The notes: generated by a model from the sequence alone, not told the origin. 6,300 bases of DNA from Desulfovibrio sp. (GCA_009773975.1 VSMX01000126.1:442-6741); one strand, 5' to 3'; positions 1 through 5,455 are shown, counted from the first letter of the stretch. Translations and numbers: made by a program.

Positions 1-101
1 GCGGAAAACCAGCCCATCCGCGCCAGCGCAAAACCGAGGGCCACCACAACCAGAAGGCTTGTCACGCCGCCAAGGGCATCCAGAAATACCATGCCTTTCA
101 T
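1..101 (-). CDS. Membrane protein N-terminus, probably AEC-family permease (partial, runs off left edge)
   Basis: Reading the minus strand from an ATG at 101 gives 33 codons without a stop, beginning MKGMVFLDALGG and continuing with a hydrophobic helix (SLLVVVALGFALA) and then RMGWFS. A helix ending in LGxxLxRxGW/L right at the N-terminus resembles the first membrane segment of AEC (auxin efflux carrier-like) permeases, which export or import small organic acids and related solutes across the inner membrane. Upstream on the minus strand an AAGGA lies about 13 bases before this ATG and a GAG lies about 6 bases before it, so ribosome binding is only fair. A second in-frame ATG at 92 has no better site. 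The gene is divergent from purA. That it is a coding start is reasonably supported; the family is a guess from some 30 residues, and another polytopic membrane protein is possible. Confidence 0.5.
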   Translation of the reverse strand, partial: MKGMVFLDALGGVTSLLVVVALGFALARMGWFS

Positions 102-151
102 GTTACGCTCTTTTTCCTTGCCGGTAAATGCGTCCGCGACAGCAATTTTGC

Positions 152-181
152 TTGCAATGTTGATTACAATAAAGATACAAT
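152..181 (+). promoter_or_regulatory. Candidate sigma-70 promoter of purA
   Basis: TTGCAA at 152-157 (four of six matches to TTGACA) and TACAAT at 176-181 (five of six matches to TATAAT) are separated by 18 bases in AT-rich DNA. Transcription would start near 188, giving a leader of about 45 bases before the purA ATG at 234. A second TACAAT at 165-170 lacks a matching -35. No activator or repressor site is recognisable. This is inference from consensus only. Confidence 0.45.
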
Positions 182-191
182 TTTTCCGGTA

Positions 192-206
192 CGCGTAAAA
201 AACGCG
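192..206 (+). other. Small dyad CGCGT-AAAAA-ACGCG in the purA leader
   Basis: CGCGT (192-196) and ACGCG (202-206) form perfect 5-base arms around an AAAAA spacer, just downstream of the predicted purA transcription start. It could be a small leader hairpin or a binding site for a dimeric regulator. It faintly recalls the ACGC...GCGT ends of enterobacterial PurR operators but does not match that operator, so no regulator is assigned. It may be chance. Confidence 0.3.
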
Positions 207-221
207 AATTCAGCCAATTGC

Positions 222-226
222 AAGGA
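222..226 (+). promoter_or_regulatory. Shine-Dalgarno of purA
   Basis: AAGGA lies 7 bases before the ATG at 234. This is close to ideal spacing and fixes the purA start, which also places the N-terminal GAQWGDEGKGK motif exactly where the family has it. Confidence 0.75.
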
Positions 227-233
227 TGATGAT

Positions 234-1517
234 ATGTCAAATACTGTGGTTATTGGCGCGCAATGGGGCGACGAAGGCAAGGGAAAAATTGTTGACCTGT
301 TGAGCGCGCAAAGCCAGGTGATTGTCCGCTTTCAGGGCGGGGCCAATGCCGGCCACACGATTAAGACCGCCCAGGGCGAAACAATTTTGCATCTTGTGCC
401 TTCCGGCATTCTTTTTCCGGACACATTGTGTATTATCGGCAACGGAGTTGTGCTGGATGCCGATGTATTTCTGCAGGAAATTGACGATCTTGCCCCCAAA
501 GGCATTGATATTTCACCCAAACGTCTCTGCATCAGCAAAAAAACCCATCTCGTGCTCCCCTATCACAAGGCTCTGGACAAGGCCAGGGAGGCCAGAAGGG
601 CCCTTAACAAAATCGGCACCACAGGGCGCGGCATTGGCCCCGCCTATGAAGACAAGGCCGCCAGAACGGGGATAAGGGCCTGTGATCTTGCTGATCCCAA
701 GCTGCTGGAGTCCAAGATAAAACATGCCCTGATTGAAAAAAACGCCCTGCTGCAAGGGCTTTATCATTACGATCCAATTAATGCCGATGAGATTGTCAGA
801 AGCCTTCTGTCCATCGCGCCCAGGCTTCTGCCCTATATCCAGGATACGGACGAAATGGTGCACTCGGCAATTGACGCGGACAAAAATATTCTTTTTGAAG
901 GCGCCCAGGGCATCCATCTTGATATAGATCACGGCACATATCCCTTTGTGACCTCGTCAAATACGGTTGCCGGCGGGGCATGCGCAGGTTGCGGCATAGC
1001 GCCCAGCGACATAGACAGGATCATTGGCGTGGTCAAAGCCTATTCCACGCGTGTGGGTTCCGGGCCCTTCCCGACAGAATTGCTGGATGACGCAGGCACA
1101 TATTTGCGCGCAAGCGGCCATGAATTTGGAGCGACCACGGGCAGGCCCAGGCGCTGCGGCTGGTTCGACGCCGTGATCCTGCGTGAAAGCTGCCGCCTGA
1201 ACGGTCTTACCGGCATTGCCCTGACCAAGCTTGATGTTCTCCAGAATTTGCCCGTTCTCAAGGTCTGTGTCGCCTATATGCTTGGCGGCAAAAAGCTGGA
1301 ATACCCTCCGCAGGAAGAAGGCGCGCTGGCCAAAGTAACCCCTGTTTATGAGGAATTTGCCGGATTTGAAGACAGCATTGAAAAGTGCCGCAAATTCGGG
1401 GAGTTGCCCAAAGAGGCCCAAAATTATGTCCACGCGCTCGAGGAACTTGCCGGTACGCCGATCACGATGATTTCCGTGGGCCCGGACAGGGATCAGACCA
1501 TTTTCCGCCAGAATTGA
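234..1517 (+). CDS. purA: Adenylosuccinate synthetase
   Basis: This 427-residue protein is full length for bacterial PurA. In the cytoplasm the family joins IMP and aspartate, using GTP, to give adenylosuccinate, the first committed step from IMP to AMP. All signature blocks are present in order: GAQWGDEGKGK at 8-18 with the catalytic Asp13; GGANAGHT at 35-42 with the catalytic His41; TTGRGIGPAYEDK at 129-141; FEGAQGIHLDIDHGTYPFVT at 221-240; STRVGSGPFPTE at 271-282; the TTGRPRRCGWFD loop at 301-312 that binds IMP and aspartate; TKLDVL at 331-336; and SVGPDRDQTI near the C-terminus, part of the GTP site. Asp13 and His41 carry the same numbers as in E. coli, which supports the chosen start, as does the AAGGA ribosome site. 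The stop is followed after one base by holB, so the two genes are probably co-transcribed and translationally coupled. Nothing suggests damage. Identification is essentially certain. Confidence 0.98.
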   Translation: MSNTVVIGAQWGDEGKGKIVDLLSAQSQVIVRFQGGANAGHTIKTAQGETILHLVPSGILFPDTLCIIGNGVVLDADVFLQEIDDLAPKGIDISPKRLCISKKTHLVLPYHKALDKAREARRALNKIGTTGRGIGPAYEDKAARTGIRACDLADPKLLESKIKHALIEKNALLQGLYHYDPINADEIVRSLLSIAPRLLPYIQDTDEMVHSAIDADKNILFEGAQGIHLDIDHGTYPFVTSSNTVAGGACAGCGIAPSDIDRIIGVVKAYSTRVGSGPFPTELLDDAGTYLRASGHEFGATTGRPRRCGWFDAVILRESCRLNGLTGIALTKLDVLQNLPVLKVCVAYMLGGKKLEYPPQEEGALAKVTPVYEEFAGFEDSIEKCRKFGELPKEAQNYVHALEELAGTPITMISVGPDRDQTIFRQN

Positions 1518-1518
1518 A

Positions 1519-2451
1519 ATGGCTGCCCCCCGCAAGGAAAAAACCGGGCCGCCCGTTCAGGAAGAGGAAGCATATACACATCTTCATGATGACGATCTGA
1601 AACCGCTTCTGGACGCGCTGGCCCGTCTTTCGTGCCGTCCGCCCCAAACCCTTTTGCTTGAGGGGGGGACGGCCGCGCAACGCATGGATCTGGCCAGGTA
1701 CTGGGCCGCGCTCGCAAATTGCGAAGGGATTATTGCGAACGGCGCGCGTGTGGCGCCCTGCCTGGCCTGCAATGCCTGCCTCCAGATCGGAGCCAATGAA
1801 TTTCTGGATTTGTCAATTCACGATGGCCGCATCAGCAATACGGAGGATGAAGAAAATCCCGGCCCAATAAAAGCCTTGAACATGAACCGGGTTCGGGAAT
1901 TGAAAAGCCTGATATCCCAGCCTCCTCACGGGGAAGGCAAAAGGGTTGTCATCCTTATGGGCTTGCCCGTGAACCGCGACAATGCGGCAAATGCCCTGCT
2001 GAAAGCATTGGAAGAGCCGAACAGGGATACTCTTTTTGTTCTGCTTGCTCCCCAGCGCCAACAGCTTTTGCCCACGCTGGTTTCGCGCTCCTTTGTCCTT
2101 ACACTCCCCTGGCCCGATCCCCATCAGGCAAGACGGATGCCTTATGAAGACGAACTGACAGAATTTTTTGCTACCGGTCAAAAATTTCTGGATCACATTT
2201 CATTAAGGGGTTCAATTGATAACGCAATTGCGGAACAGATTATTCTTGGCTGCCAAAAATCCCTGCTGCGGGTACTTGCCGGAAATACGGAGGGGCAAAT
2301 GGAAAAAGTTTTTTCCAGGGCGTCGGATCCCAAAATTGCGGCCAATATTATTCGCTGGTTCTCGGAAGCGCAGGAAATGCTTCAATATACGGTAAATCCC
2401 GCAAGAGTGCTTGAGGGGTTGTTCACAAGGCTTTTTTGCTGTTTACACTGA
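1519..2451 (+). CDS. holB: DNA polymerase III, delta-prime subunit
   Basis: The 310-residue product fits the delta-prime subunit of the clamp loader, a non-hydrolysing AAA+ protein that helps tau/gamma and delta open the beta clamp at the replication fork. The strongest marker is NAANALLKALEEP at 155-167, typical of DnaX/HolB proteins, preceded by the sensor-like strand VVILMG (143-148). Four cysteines (68, 81, 84, 87) match the small zinc module of the family, with a longer gap between the first two than in E. coli. The P-loop position (LLEGGTAAQRMDLA, about 46-59) lacks the GKT needed for ATP hydrolysis, as expected for delta-prime. The usual SRC arginine-finger motif reads SRS (189-191), so the arginine is kept. 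The N-terminus has about 20 extra polar residues. The ATG comes one base after the purA TGA and has no clear Shine-Dalgarno, so translation probably depends on ribosomes finishing purA. Its TGA overlaps a downstream ATG. Family assignment is confident; the symbol follows from it. Confidence 0.88.
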   Translation: MAAPRKEKTGPPVQEEEAYTHLHDDDLKPLLDALARLSCRPPQTLLLEGGTAAQRMDLARYWAALANCEGIIANGARVAPCLACNACLQIGANEFLDLSIHDGRISNTEDEENPGPIKALNMNRVRELKSLISQPPHGEGKRVVILMGLPVNRDNAANALLKALEEPNRDTLFVLLAPQRQQLLPTLVSRSFVLTLPWPDPHQARRMPYEDELTEFFATGQKFLDHISLRGSIDNAIAEQIILGCQKSLLRVLAGNTEGQMEKVFSRASDPKIAANIIRWFSEAQEMLQYTVNPARVLEGLFTRLFCCLH

Positions 2452-2477
2452 TGTTGCGATTATTGCGGAAAATCTGA
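2451..2477 (+). other. Eight-codon mini-ORF overlapping the holB stop, possible leader peptide
   Basis: The holB stop overlaps an ATG in the arrangement TGATG, a classic coupling junction. The ATG opens only eight codons (MLRLLRKI) before TGA at 2475-2477, and a strong hairpin follows 8 bases later. It may be a leader peptide or an accidental overlap, or the remains of an earlier start of the next gene in another frame. The peptide is basic and hydrophobic like the start of many membrane-anchored proteins, but nothing more can be said. Confidence 0.2.
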
Positions 2478-2485
2478 CCAAAACT

Positions 2486-2506
2486 GCGGCATGGTTTTCA
2501 TGCCGC
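2486..2506 (+). other. Strong hairpin between holB and the AsmA-like gene
   Basis: GCGGCATG (2486-2493) and CATGCCGC (2499-2506) are perfect 8-base arms around a GTTTT loop. No T run follows on either strand, so it is not a standard intrinsic terminator. If it forms in the mRNA it buries the ATG codons at 2491 and 2500, which favours ATG 2551 as the start of the next gene. Confidence 0.45.
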
Positions 2507-2847
2507 CGCTCCTGTTTGAAATAGGCTCATTGCTTGCTCGGGCATTGGCTATGAAGTATAAAAGCCGGAAACTGGCCTGTATTCTGTCGGTCGCCATATT
2601 ATTTTGTCTGGCATGCGGCGCATGGTGGCTGGAAAAGACGCGCGCCGGCGAACTGGGCAGGGTTTTCACCCAGGCTTTGGCAAATTATGCCAATTCCTCC
2701 ATCCTGATGCTGCAAGGTCCGGACATTTGATTAAACAGCGGCGGAATTGAAATTTCTTCTTGCAAATTTTGCGGTATCGGTCCAAAACAGGCGTTCCTGG
2801 TCCCTATCCCCAGGGGTTATGCCGATATTGGCCTCCTTGAACTTTTC

Positions 2848-4278
2848 ATGGGCAATTTCAGCGTCCGGGAAGTCCGTCTGGACAGCCCCACCCTCAAGCC
2901 AGTTGATCCGGATGGCATCCCCGAGCCATGGGACATCAGGATTGCGTCAGATAATACTTCCACAAAGGCCAATGTTCAGCGTTTGCTGATTCAGAAAGGC
3001 GACATTTTCTGGGAAAAAGGGGCAAGCTCCCTCGGGCTTGAGCAAATAAATCTTTCCGCAGCCCTGGCCGGCCAGCAGGAAGCCGAGCTCAAGGGCGATT
3101 TTTTGCTCAAGGCCGGCTCCAAAATCTCCGGCAACCTGGCCTTCAGAAGCAAAATTCACTATTATTCCCCCAATTTGACATTCAGGCATACAACCATAAG
3201 CTTCACCCCTCTCAAATGGCCCCTGCCAATTCCTTCCGGCCCCTTGCGCCTTGGATTTGGCGGGGCCCTGAATACCGCGACATCCCTGTTGCGCATCGCG
3301 GATTGCAATATCGACTGGCCCGGGACAAGCGTGACGTTAAAAGGCGCGGCAATTATGGACAATGGTTCGATTTCCGCTGAACTTGCGCTTGAAAATCTAC
3401 CGACAGACGCGGAAAGGAAATCAGAAACGCAGCCCATGCGTTTACAAGGTTTTCTTGAAAGGCAGTCGGAAGACATGCGTCTTGAGGAAATGGCCATCCA
3501 GATCGGGAATATTTCAGGTTCTGGCGAGATTGTGCTTGAACATGACGGAGAAAGGCCCACAATTGGCGGCAGGATAAATTTTGGAAAAATATTCCTGGGG
3601 GATGTGCCAATTTTATTCGGAGCCTTTGGCAGGATCGCAAAAACCGCGGCGTGGCCGCGCACAAATGTGCGCGTAGCCTGTGAGGCCATAACGGGGAATG
3701 GCCTTGCCGCACAGAAGCCCAGATTTGACCTTGTGGGAGGCGCCGGCAAATATGATTTGAAAAATTTGTCGTTCAGGGCCTTAAACGGCCGGATAGAGGG
3801 CATGGTCCATCTGGATTTTTCCGATAATTCATGGCGCGTCCTGGCAAATGGCAAAAAAATCTCGATCGCGAGGCTGCCGTTTTGCAGGGAAGCCAGGGGA
3901 AAGGCCAATTTTCAGCTGAAGGCCAATGGAAACAAACTGCCCAATCCAGTCCTGGAAAGCGTGTTCAATCTGGAATTCGACAATTTTCAATGCAGGCCGG
4001 CAAACAGTTTTCTGAAAATTCTTGACGGACCGGCCGGAAGGATTTTTGCCACAACATTTGGCATTGACAAATTGTCGGGCAAATTGAGCATGAAGGACGG
4101 GAATCAGGGCCAGATTGACATTACAAGAGCTCAAAACGAGGCCATGAATGTTGACGGAACCATTACATTTACGCTTGAGCCTTTTACCCTGGATGGCAAA
4201 ATGGTTGTGCATGGGCAAAATGGCAATACAGGACTGGATTTTTTCTGGCCGATGGTGTATAATCCGGCTATTCAGTAA
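2848..4278 (+). CDS. Downstream open part of the AsmA-like gene (as an automatic caller would place it)
   Basis: This is the 476-residue open piece after the TGA, beginning at the first ATG in the frame. It lacks the membrane anchor, which lies upstream of the stop. No Shine-Dalgarno precedes ATG 2848 (the preceding bases are CTTGAACTTTTC), so independent initiation is unlikely and export to the periplasm would fail without the anchor. Content is mostly short beta-strand-like segments: for example GNISGSGEIVLEHDG followed by PTIGGRINFGKIFLGDV near the middle, a domain-like block in AsmA-family proteins, and LSGKLSMKDGNQGQIDI near the end. There is no further stop or frameshift, so decay, if real, is recent. 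It should be read as a fragment of the gene above and not as a separate gene. Confidence 0.5.
   Translation: MGNFSVREVRLDSPTLKPVDPDGIPEPWDIRIASDNTSTKANVQRLLIQKGDIFWEKGASSLGLEQINLSAALAGQQEAELKGDFLLKAGSKISGNLAFRSKIHYYSPNLTFRHTTISFTPLKWPLPIPSGPLRLGFGGALNTATSLLRIADCNIDWPGTSVTLKGAAIMDNGSISAELALENLPTDAERKSETQPMRLQGFLERQSEDMRLEEMAIQIGNISGSGEIVLEHDGERPTIGGRINFGKIFLGDVPILFGAFGRIAKTAAWPRTNVRVACEAITGNGLAAQKPRFDLVGGAGKYDLKNLSFRALNGRIEGMVHLDFSDNSWRVLANGKKISIARLPFCREARGKANFQLKANGNKLPNPVLESVFNLEFDNFQCRPANSFLKILDGPAGRIFATTFGIDKLSGKLSMKDGNQGQIDITRAQNEAMNVDGTITFTLEPFTLDGKMVVHGQNGNTGLDFFWPMVYNPAIQ
4235..4263 (+). promoter_or_regulatory. Candidate promoter at the end of the AsmA-like gene
   Basis: A perfect TATAAT lies at 4258-4263 with TGGATT (three of six matches to TTGACA) 17 bases upstream at 4235-4240. 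Transcription would begin near 4270 and enter the dyad-rich gap. The -35 is poor and the -10 lies inside coding sequence, where such hexamers also occur by chance. Confidence 0.25.
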
Positions 4279-4369
4279 CAAGCAGTCTGGCAAGGCTTTA
4301 CAAAAGATGCCGGCATTGACACGCAAGCATTTCAATGCCGAAGGTCGCCAGTCAAAAGGCGTTTTTTTT
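4270..4369 (+). ncRNA. Candidate small RNA of about 100 nt in the gap before motA
   Basis: The pieces of a small RNA gene occur in order: a TATAAT at 4258-4263, a 9-base-pair hairpin (CGGCATTGA at 4311-4319 with TCAATGCCG at 4332-4340, 12-base loop), and a short all-GC stem (CGCC 4346-4349 with GGCG 4358-4361) followed directly by eight T (4362-4369). This gives a start near 4270 and an end near 4369. The terminator stem has only four pairs and the promoter -35 is weak, so this is a hypothesis. No known RNA family is recognised. The same elements could simply end the AsmA-like transcript. Confidence 0.22.
4311..4340 (+). other. Inverted repeat, 9-bp arms
   Basis: CGGCATTGA (4311-4319) pairs perfectly with TCAATGCCG (4332-4340) across a 12-base loop. 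No T run follows, so it is not a terminator by itself. It is the first of four dyads packed before motA. Confidence 0.5.
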
Positions 4370-4376
4370 GACTGGC
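4346..4376 (+). terminator. Possible weak intrinsic terminator overlapped by an alternative 11-bp stem
   Basis: CGCC (4346-4349) and GGCG (4358-4361) form a four-pair GC stem with an eight-base loop, followed at once by eight T (4362-4369), the layout of an intrinsic terminator on the plus strand. The same bases also belong to a longer perfect repeat: GCCAGTCAAAA (4347-4357) pairs with TTTTGACTGGC (4366-4376) across an eight-base loop. The two folds share 4347-4349 and cannot coexist. The longer stem is not followed by a T run. Either the small stem ends the AsmA-like transcript, or the long stem is the functional structure. Confidence 0.35.
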
Positions 4377-4395
4377 TTACGCAGCCTGGCGGCGC

Positions 4396-4413
4396 AAAAT
4401 CCTGACGGATTTT
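4396..4413. other. Short hairpin AAAATCC-TGAC-GGATTTT
   Basis: Seven-base perfect arms flank a four-base TGAC loop, and the hairpin shares its last base with the palindrome starting at 4413. The four T at 4410-4413 belong to the stem, so termination activity is doubtful. Confidence 0.4.
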
Positions 4414-4442
4414 ATATGGAGAACGAATTCGCTCTCCATATA
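4413..4442. promoter_or_regulatory. 30-base near-perfect palindrome, possible operator upstream of motA
   Basis: TATATGGAGA (4413-4422) mirrors TCTCCATATA (4433-4442), and the centre is the self-complementary CGAATTCG (4424-4431); only the A/C pair at 4423 and 4432 fails. The dyad has no hairpin loop, so it suits binding by a dimeric protein better than an RNA hairpin. Its right edge overlaps CCATATATGG (4436-4445), itself a 10-base palindrome. It lies 23 bases before the -35 of the predicted motA promoter, where an activator could sit. No regulator is recognised. Confidence 0.4.
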
Positions 4443-4465
4443 TGGCATGGATGCGGTATTTGTCA

Positions 4466-4494
4466 TTGAGCAATTTGAAACAATGTTGTATAGT
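4466..4494 (+). promoter_or_regulatory. Candidate sigma-70 promoter of the motA-motB-tlyA run
   Basis: TTGAGC (4466-4471, four of six matches) and TATAGT (4489-4494, five of six) are separated by exactly 17 bases. The start would be near 4501, leaving a leader of about 70 bases that contains the CGTTCA/TGAACG hairpin at 4500-4515. I found no convincing flagellar sigma-28 or sigma-54 promoter in this gap, which would suggest the stator genes are expressed by the housekeeping sigma factor. Confidence 0.5.
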
Positions 4495-4571
4495 CGGCCC
4501 GTTCAATCCTGAACGACAAAACCTTTATGGGCATCTGTCATGCATTCGAAAGCATACCCGGACGGTAAGGC

Positions 4572-5420
4572 ATGTATCTTTTAATCGGCCTATTAATTGT
4601 AGGCGCATCTGTTGTAACCGGCTACACCATGTCGCACGGCCAATGGGGCGTTCTTTTCCAGCCAGCGGAATTCATAATCATTCTGGGTTGCGGACTTGGC
4701 GCTTTCTTTGGCTCGCAGACGAAGTACACGTTCAGCCTGATTGTCAAAAGCCTCAAAAATCTCTTTGCGGATCCGGGTTCGAGCAAGTCCCGCTATCTGG
4801 AGACACTGGCCTTGCTTTATGCCCTGTTTTCCAAAATGCACAGGGAAGGCGTAATCAGCATCGAAGGCGATGTGGAAAAGCCGGAATCGAGCGCGATTTT
4901 CAGCAAGTATCCCAACATTTCCAAAAACACCAAGCTCGTGAGTTTCATCGGCGACACGCTCAGGGTCTATCTCACGACGGGCGACCCGGCCGATATCGAC
5001 AGCCTGATGGATGTTGACATGGAAACCATGCGCGAGGAGGGGATGCTGCCGGCCCACTCCGTTTCCCACATGGCAGAATCAATGCCTGGCATGGGTATCG
5101 TTGCCTGCGTTCTGGGCGTTGTTCTGGCAATGGGCAAGATCACCGAGCCGCCTGACGTGCTGGGCCATTACATTGGCGCCGCCCTTGTCGGCACATTTTT
5201 CGGTATTCTGTGCTGCTACGGCCTCTTTGGCCCCATGGGCGCCAAGCTGGAAAACTTTGTTTCGGAAGAACATTTTTATTTCAACGCCATCAAGGAAGCT
5301 GTGGCAGCAGCTATCCGAGGTTCCACGCCCCTTATAGCCGTTGAATACGGACGCAGGGCAATACCCTATCCTTATCGTCCAACCTTCCCCGAAATGGAAG
5401 AAAAGCTCAGAAGCGGTTAG
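4572..5420 (+). CDS. motA: Flagellar motor stator protein MotA
   Basis: The 282-residue product matches the E. coli-type MotA, the inner-membrane subunit that with MotB makes the ion channel and pushes on the rotor protein FliG. The N-terminus (MYLLIGLLIVGASVVTGYTM) is the first membrane helix; QPAEFIIILGCGLGAFFG (30-47) is the second and carries the conserved QPAE. The cytoplasmic loop contains the LALLYALFSK block (79-88) and Glu98, equivalent to E. coli Glu98 that contacts FliG. Helices three and four follow at about 172-192 and 203-222 with the conserved prolines Pro172 and Pro221 (E. coli 173 and 222). AVEYGRR (256-262) and the RPTF near the C-terminus are also family features. The position of E. 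coli Arg90 is His90 here, followed by Arg91. The ATG is preceded by GGACGG with 6 bases of spacing, a modest ribosome site. motB follows after 50 bases. Identification is firm. Confidence 0.95.
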   Translation: MYLLIGLLIVGASVVTGYTMSHGQWGVLFQPAEFIIILGCGLGAFFGSQTKYTFSLIVKSLKNLFADPGSSKSRYLETLALLYALFSKMHREGVISIEGDVEKPESSAIFSKYPNISKNTKLVSFIGDTLRVYLTTGDPADIDSLMDVDMETMREEGMLPAHSVSHMAESMPGMGIVACVLGVVLAMGKITEPPDVLGHYIGAALVGTFFGILCCYGLFGPMGAKLENFVSEEHFYFNAIKEAVAAAIRGSTPLIAVEYGRRAIPYPYRPTFPEMEEKLRSG

Positions 5421-5433
5421 AAAATAGATGATT

Positions 5434-5455
5434 GCGCGGGGCTTCGGCCCCGCGC
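5434..5455 (+). other. Stable UUCG-tetraloop hairpin between motA and motB
   Basis: GCGCGGGGC (5434-5442) pairs perfectly with GCCCCGCGC (5447-5455) around TTCG, giving nine pairs, all but none of them G-C, closed by the exceptionally stable C(UUCG)G loop. No T run follows, so it is not an intrinsic terminator. It stands 3 bases before the GGGAG ribosome site of motB. It may block 3' exonucleases or pausing ribosomes and so set the motA:motB ratio; that role is inferred. Confidence 0.65.

Larger units (their letters stand above)
102..233. other. Divergent intergenic region between the permease-like gene and purA
   Basis: This 132-base spacer has to carry promoters for two divergent genes. 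On the plus strand it holds a sigma-70-like promoter, a small CGCGT/ACGCG dyad and the purA Shine-Dalgarno, listed separately. For the minus-strand gene I find only a weak TGTAAT -10-like hexamer (170 to 165 reading leftward) without a convincing -35. The stretch around 141-182 is AT-rich compared with its flanks, as expected for promoter DNA. I see no terminator and no RNA gene in it. Confidence 0.6.
2551..4278 (+). pseudogene. AsmA-like inner-membrane/periplasmic protein gene, interrupted by an in-frame TGA at codon 60
   Basis: From ATG 2551 the frame gives a basic start (MKYKSRK), a membrane segment (LACILSVAILFCLACGAWWL, residues 8-27) and about 30 further residues, then TGA at 2728-2730. 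The same frame stays open from 2731 to the TAA at 4276-4278. The codons just after the TGA read as plausible protein (LNSGGIEISSCKFCG, then VPIPRGYADIGLLELFMGNF and VREVRLDSPTL). A segment ending in a conserved V..L.LDSPTL-like strand is typical of AsmA-family N-termini, and the remainder is beta-rich with GxGE/LxG repeats as in AsmA. The whole would be 575 codons, a short AsmA-like protein anchored at the inner membrane with its bulk in the periplasm; AsmA proteins are linked to outer-membrane lipid homeostasis. One base change, such as CGA or TGG to TGA, explains the break. No Shine-Dalgarno is clear at 2551; the upstream in-frame ATG 2491 lies inside a hairpin. It sits 99 bases after holB in the same direction. 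A sequencing error or readthrough remains possible. Confidence 0.6.
4279..4571. other. Dyad-rich intergenic region between the AsmA-like gene and motA
   Basis: The 293 bases hold no credible protein gene; reading frames crossing it look like chance. From left to right I see hairpin 4311-4340, the overlapping pair of stems 4346-4376 with a U8 tract, hairpin 4396-4413, the 30-base palindrome 4413-4442, a sigma-70-like promoter 4466-4494, and a small CGTTCA/TGAACG hairpin 4500-4515 in the motA leader. It therefore probably combines the end of the upstream transcript with the start of the motility operon. Confidence 0.6.

Noticed and set aside
537..544. A7C homopolymer tract in purA as a programmed frameshift site
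   Set aside because: No stem-loop or alternative product follows, and PurA is complete in the zero frame; similar A7 runs occur elsewhere in the window.
957..1535. Long minus-strand open frame opposite purA (192 codons)
   Set aside because: It lies wholly antisense to the conserved purA coding region, has no recognisable domain and no ribosome site; it is a shadow of purA.
2584..2625. Lipoprotein signal in the AsmA-like N-terminus (CLACG)
   Set aside because: The residues before each cysteine do not fit the L-[AST]-[GA]-C lipobox, and an uncleaved membrane anchor is the norm for AsmA proteins.
2728..2730. Selenocysteine insertion at the in-frame TGA of the AsmA-like gene
   Set aside because: The bases after the TGA show no convincing SECIS-like hairpin, only the small GCAAA/TTTGC fold near 2762-2772. 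AsmA proteins are not known selenoproteins. A Cys at the aligned site in homologues would reopen the idea.
3162..3908. Long minus-strand open frame opposite the AsmA-like gene (248 codons)
   Set aside because: The plus-strand frame has AsmA-like features and continues a plus-strand operon; the minus product has an irregular composition and no domain.
1519..4278. One long reading frame from holB through the AsmA-like gene, broken only by TGA at 2449 and 2728, suggesting TGA is read as an amino acid
   Set aside because: holB ends at a normal length with TGA, and TGA also ends purA one base before holB. The stretch 2452-2550 (CCDYCGKSDQNCG and on) looks like chance translation. Tryptophan is encoded by TGG throughout.
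4442..5017. Plus-strand open frame of 191 codons covering the mot promoter and the start of motA
   Set aside because: It overlaps motA in another frame, has no similarity that I recognise and crosses the promoter region; motA is the real gene.
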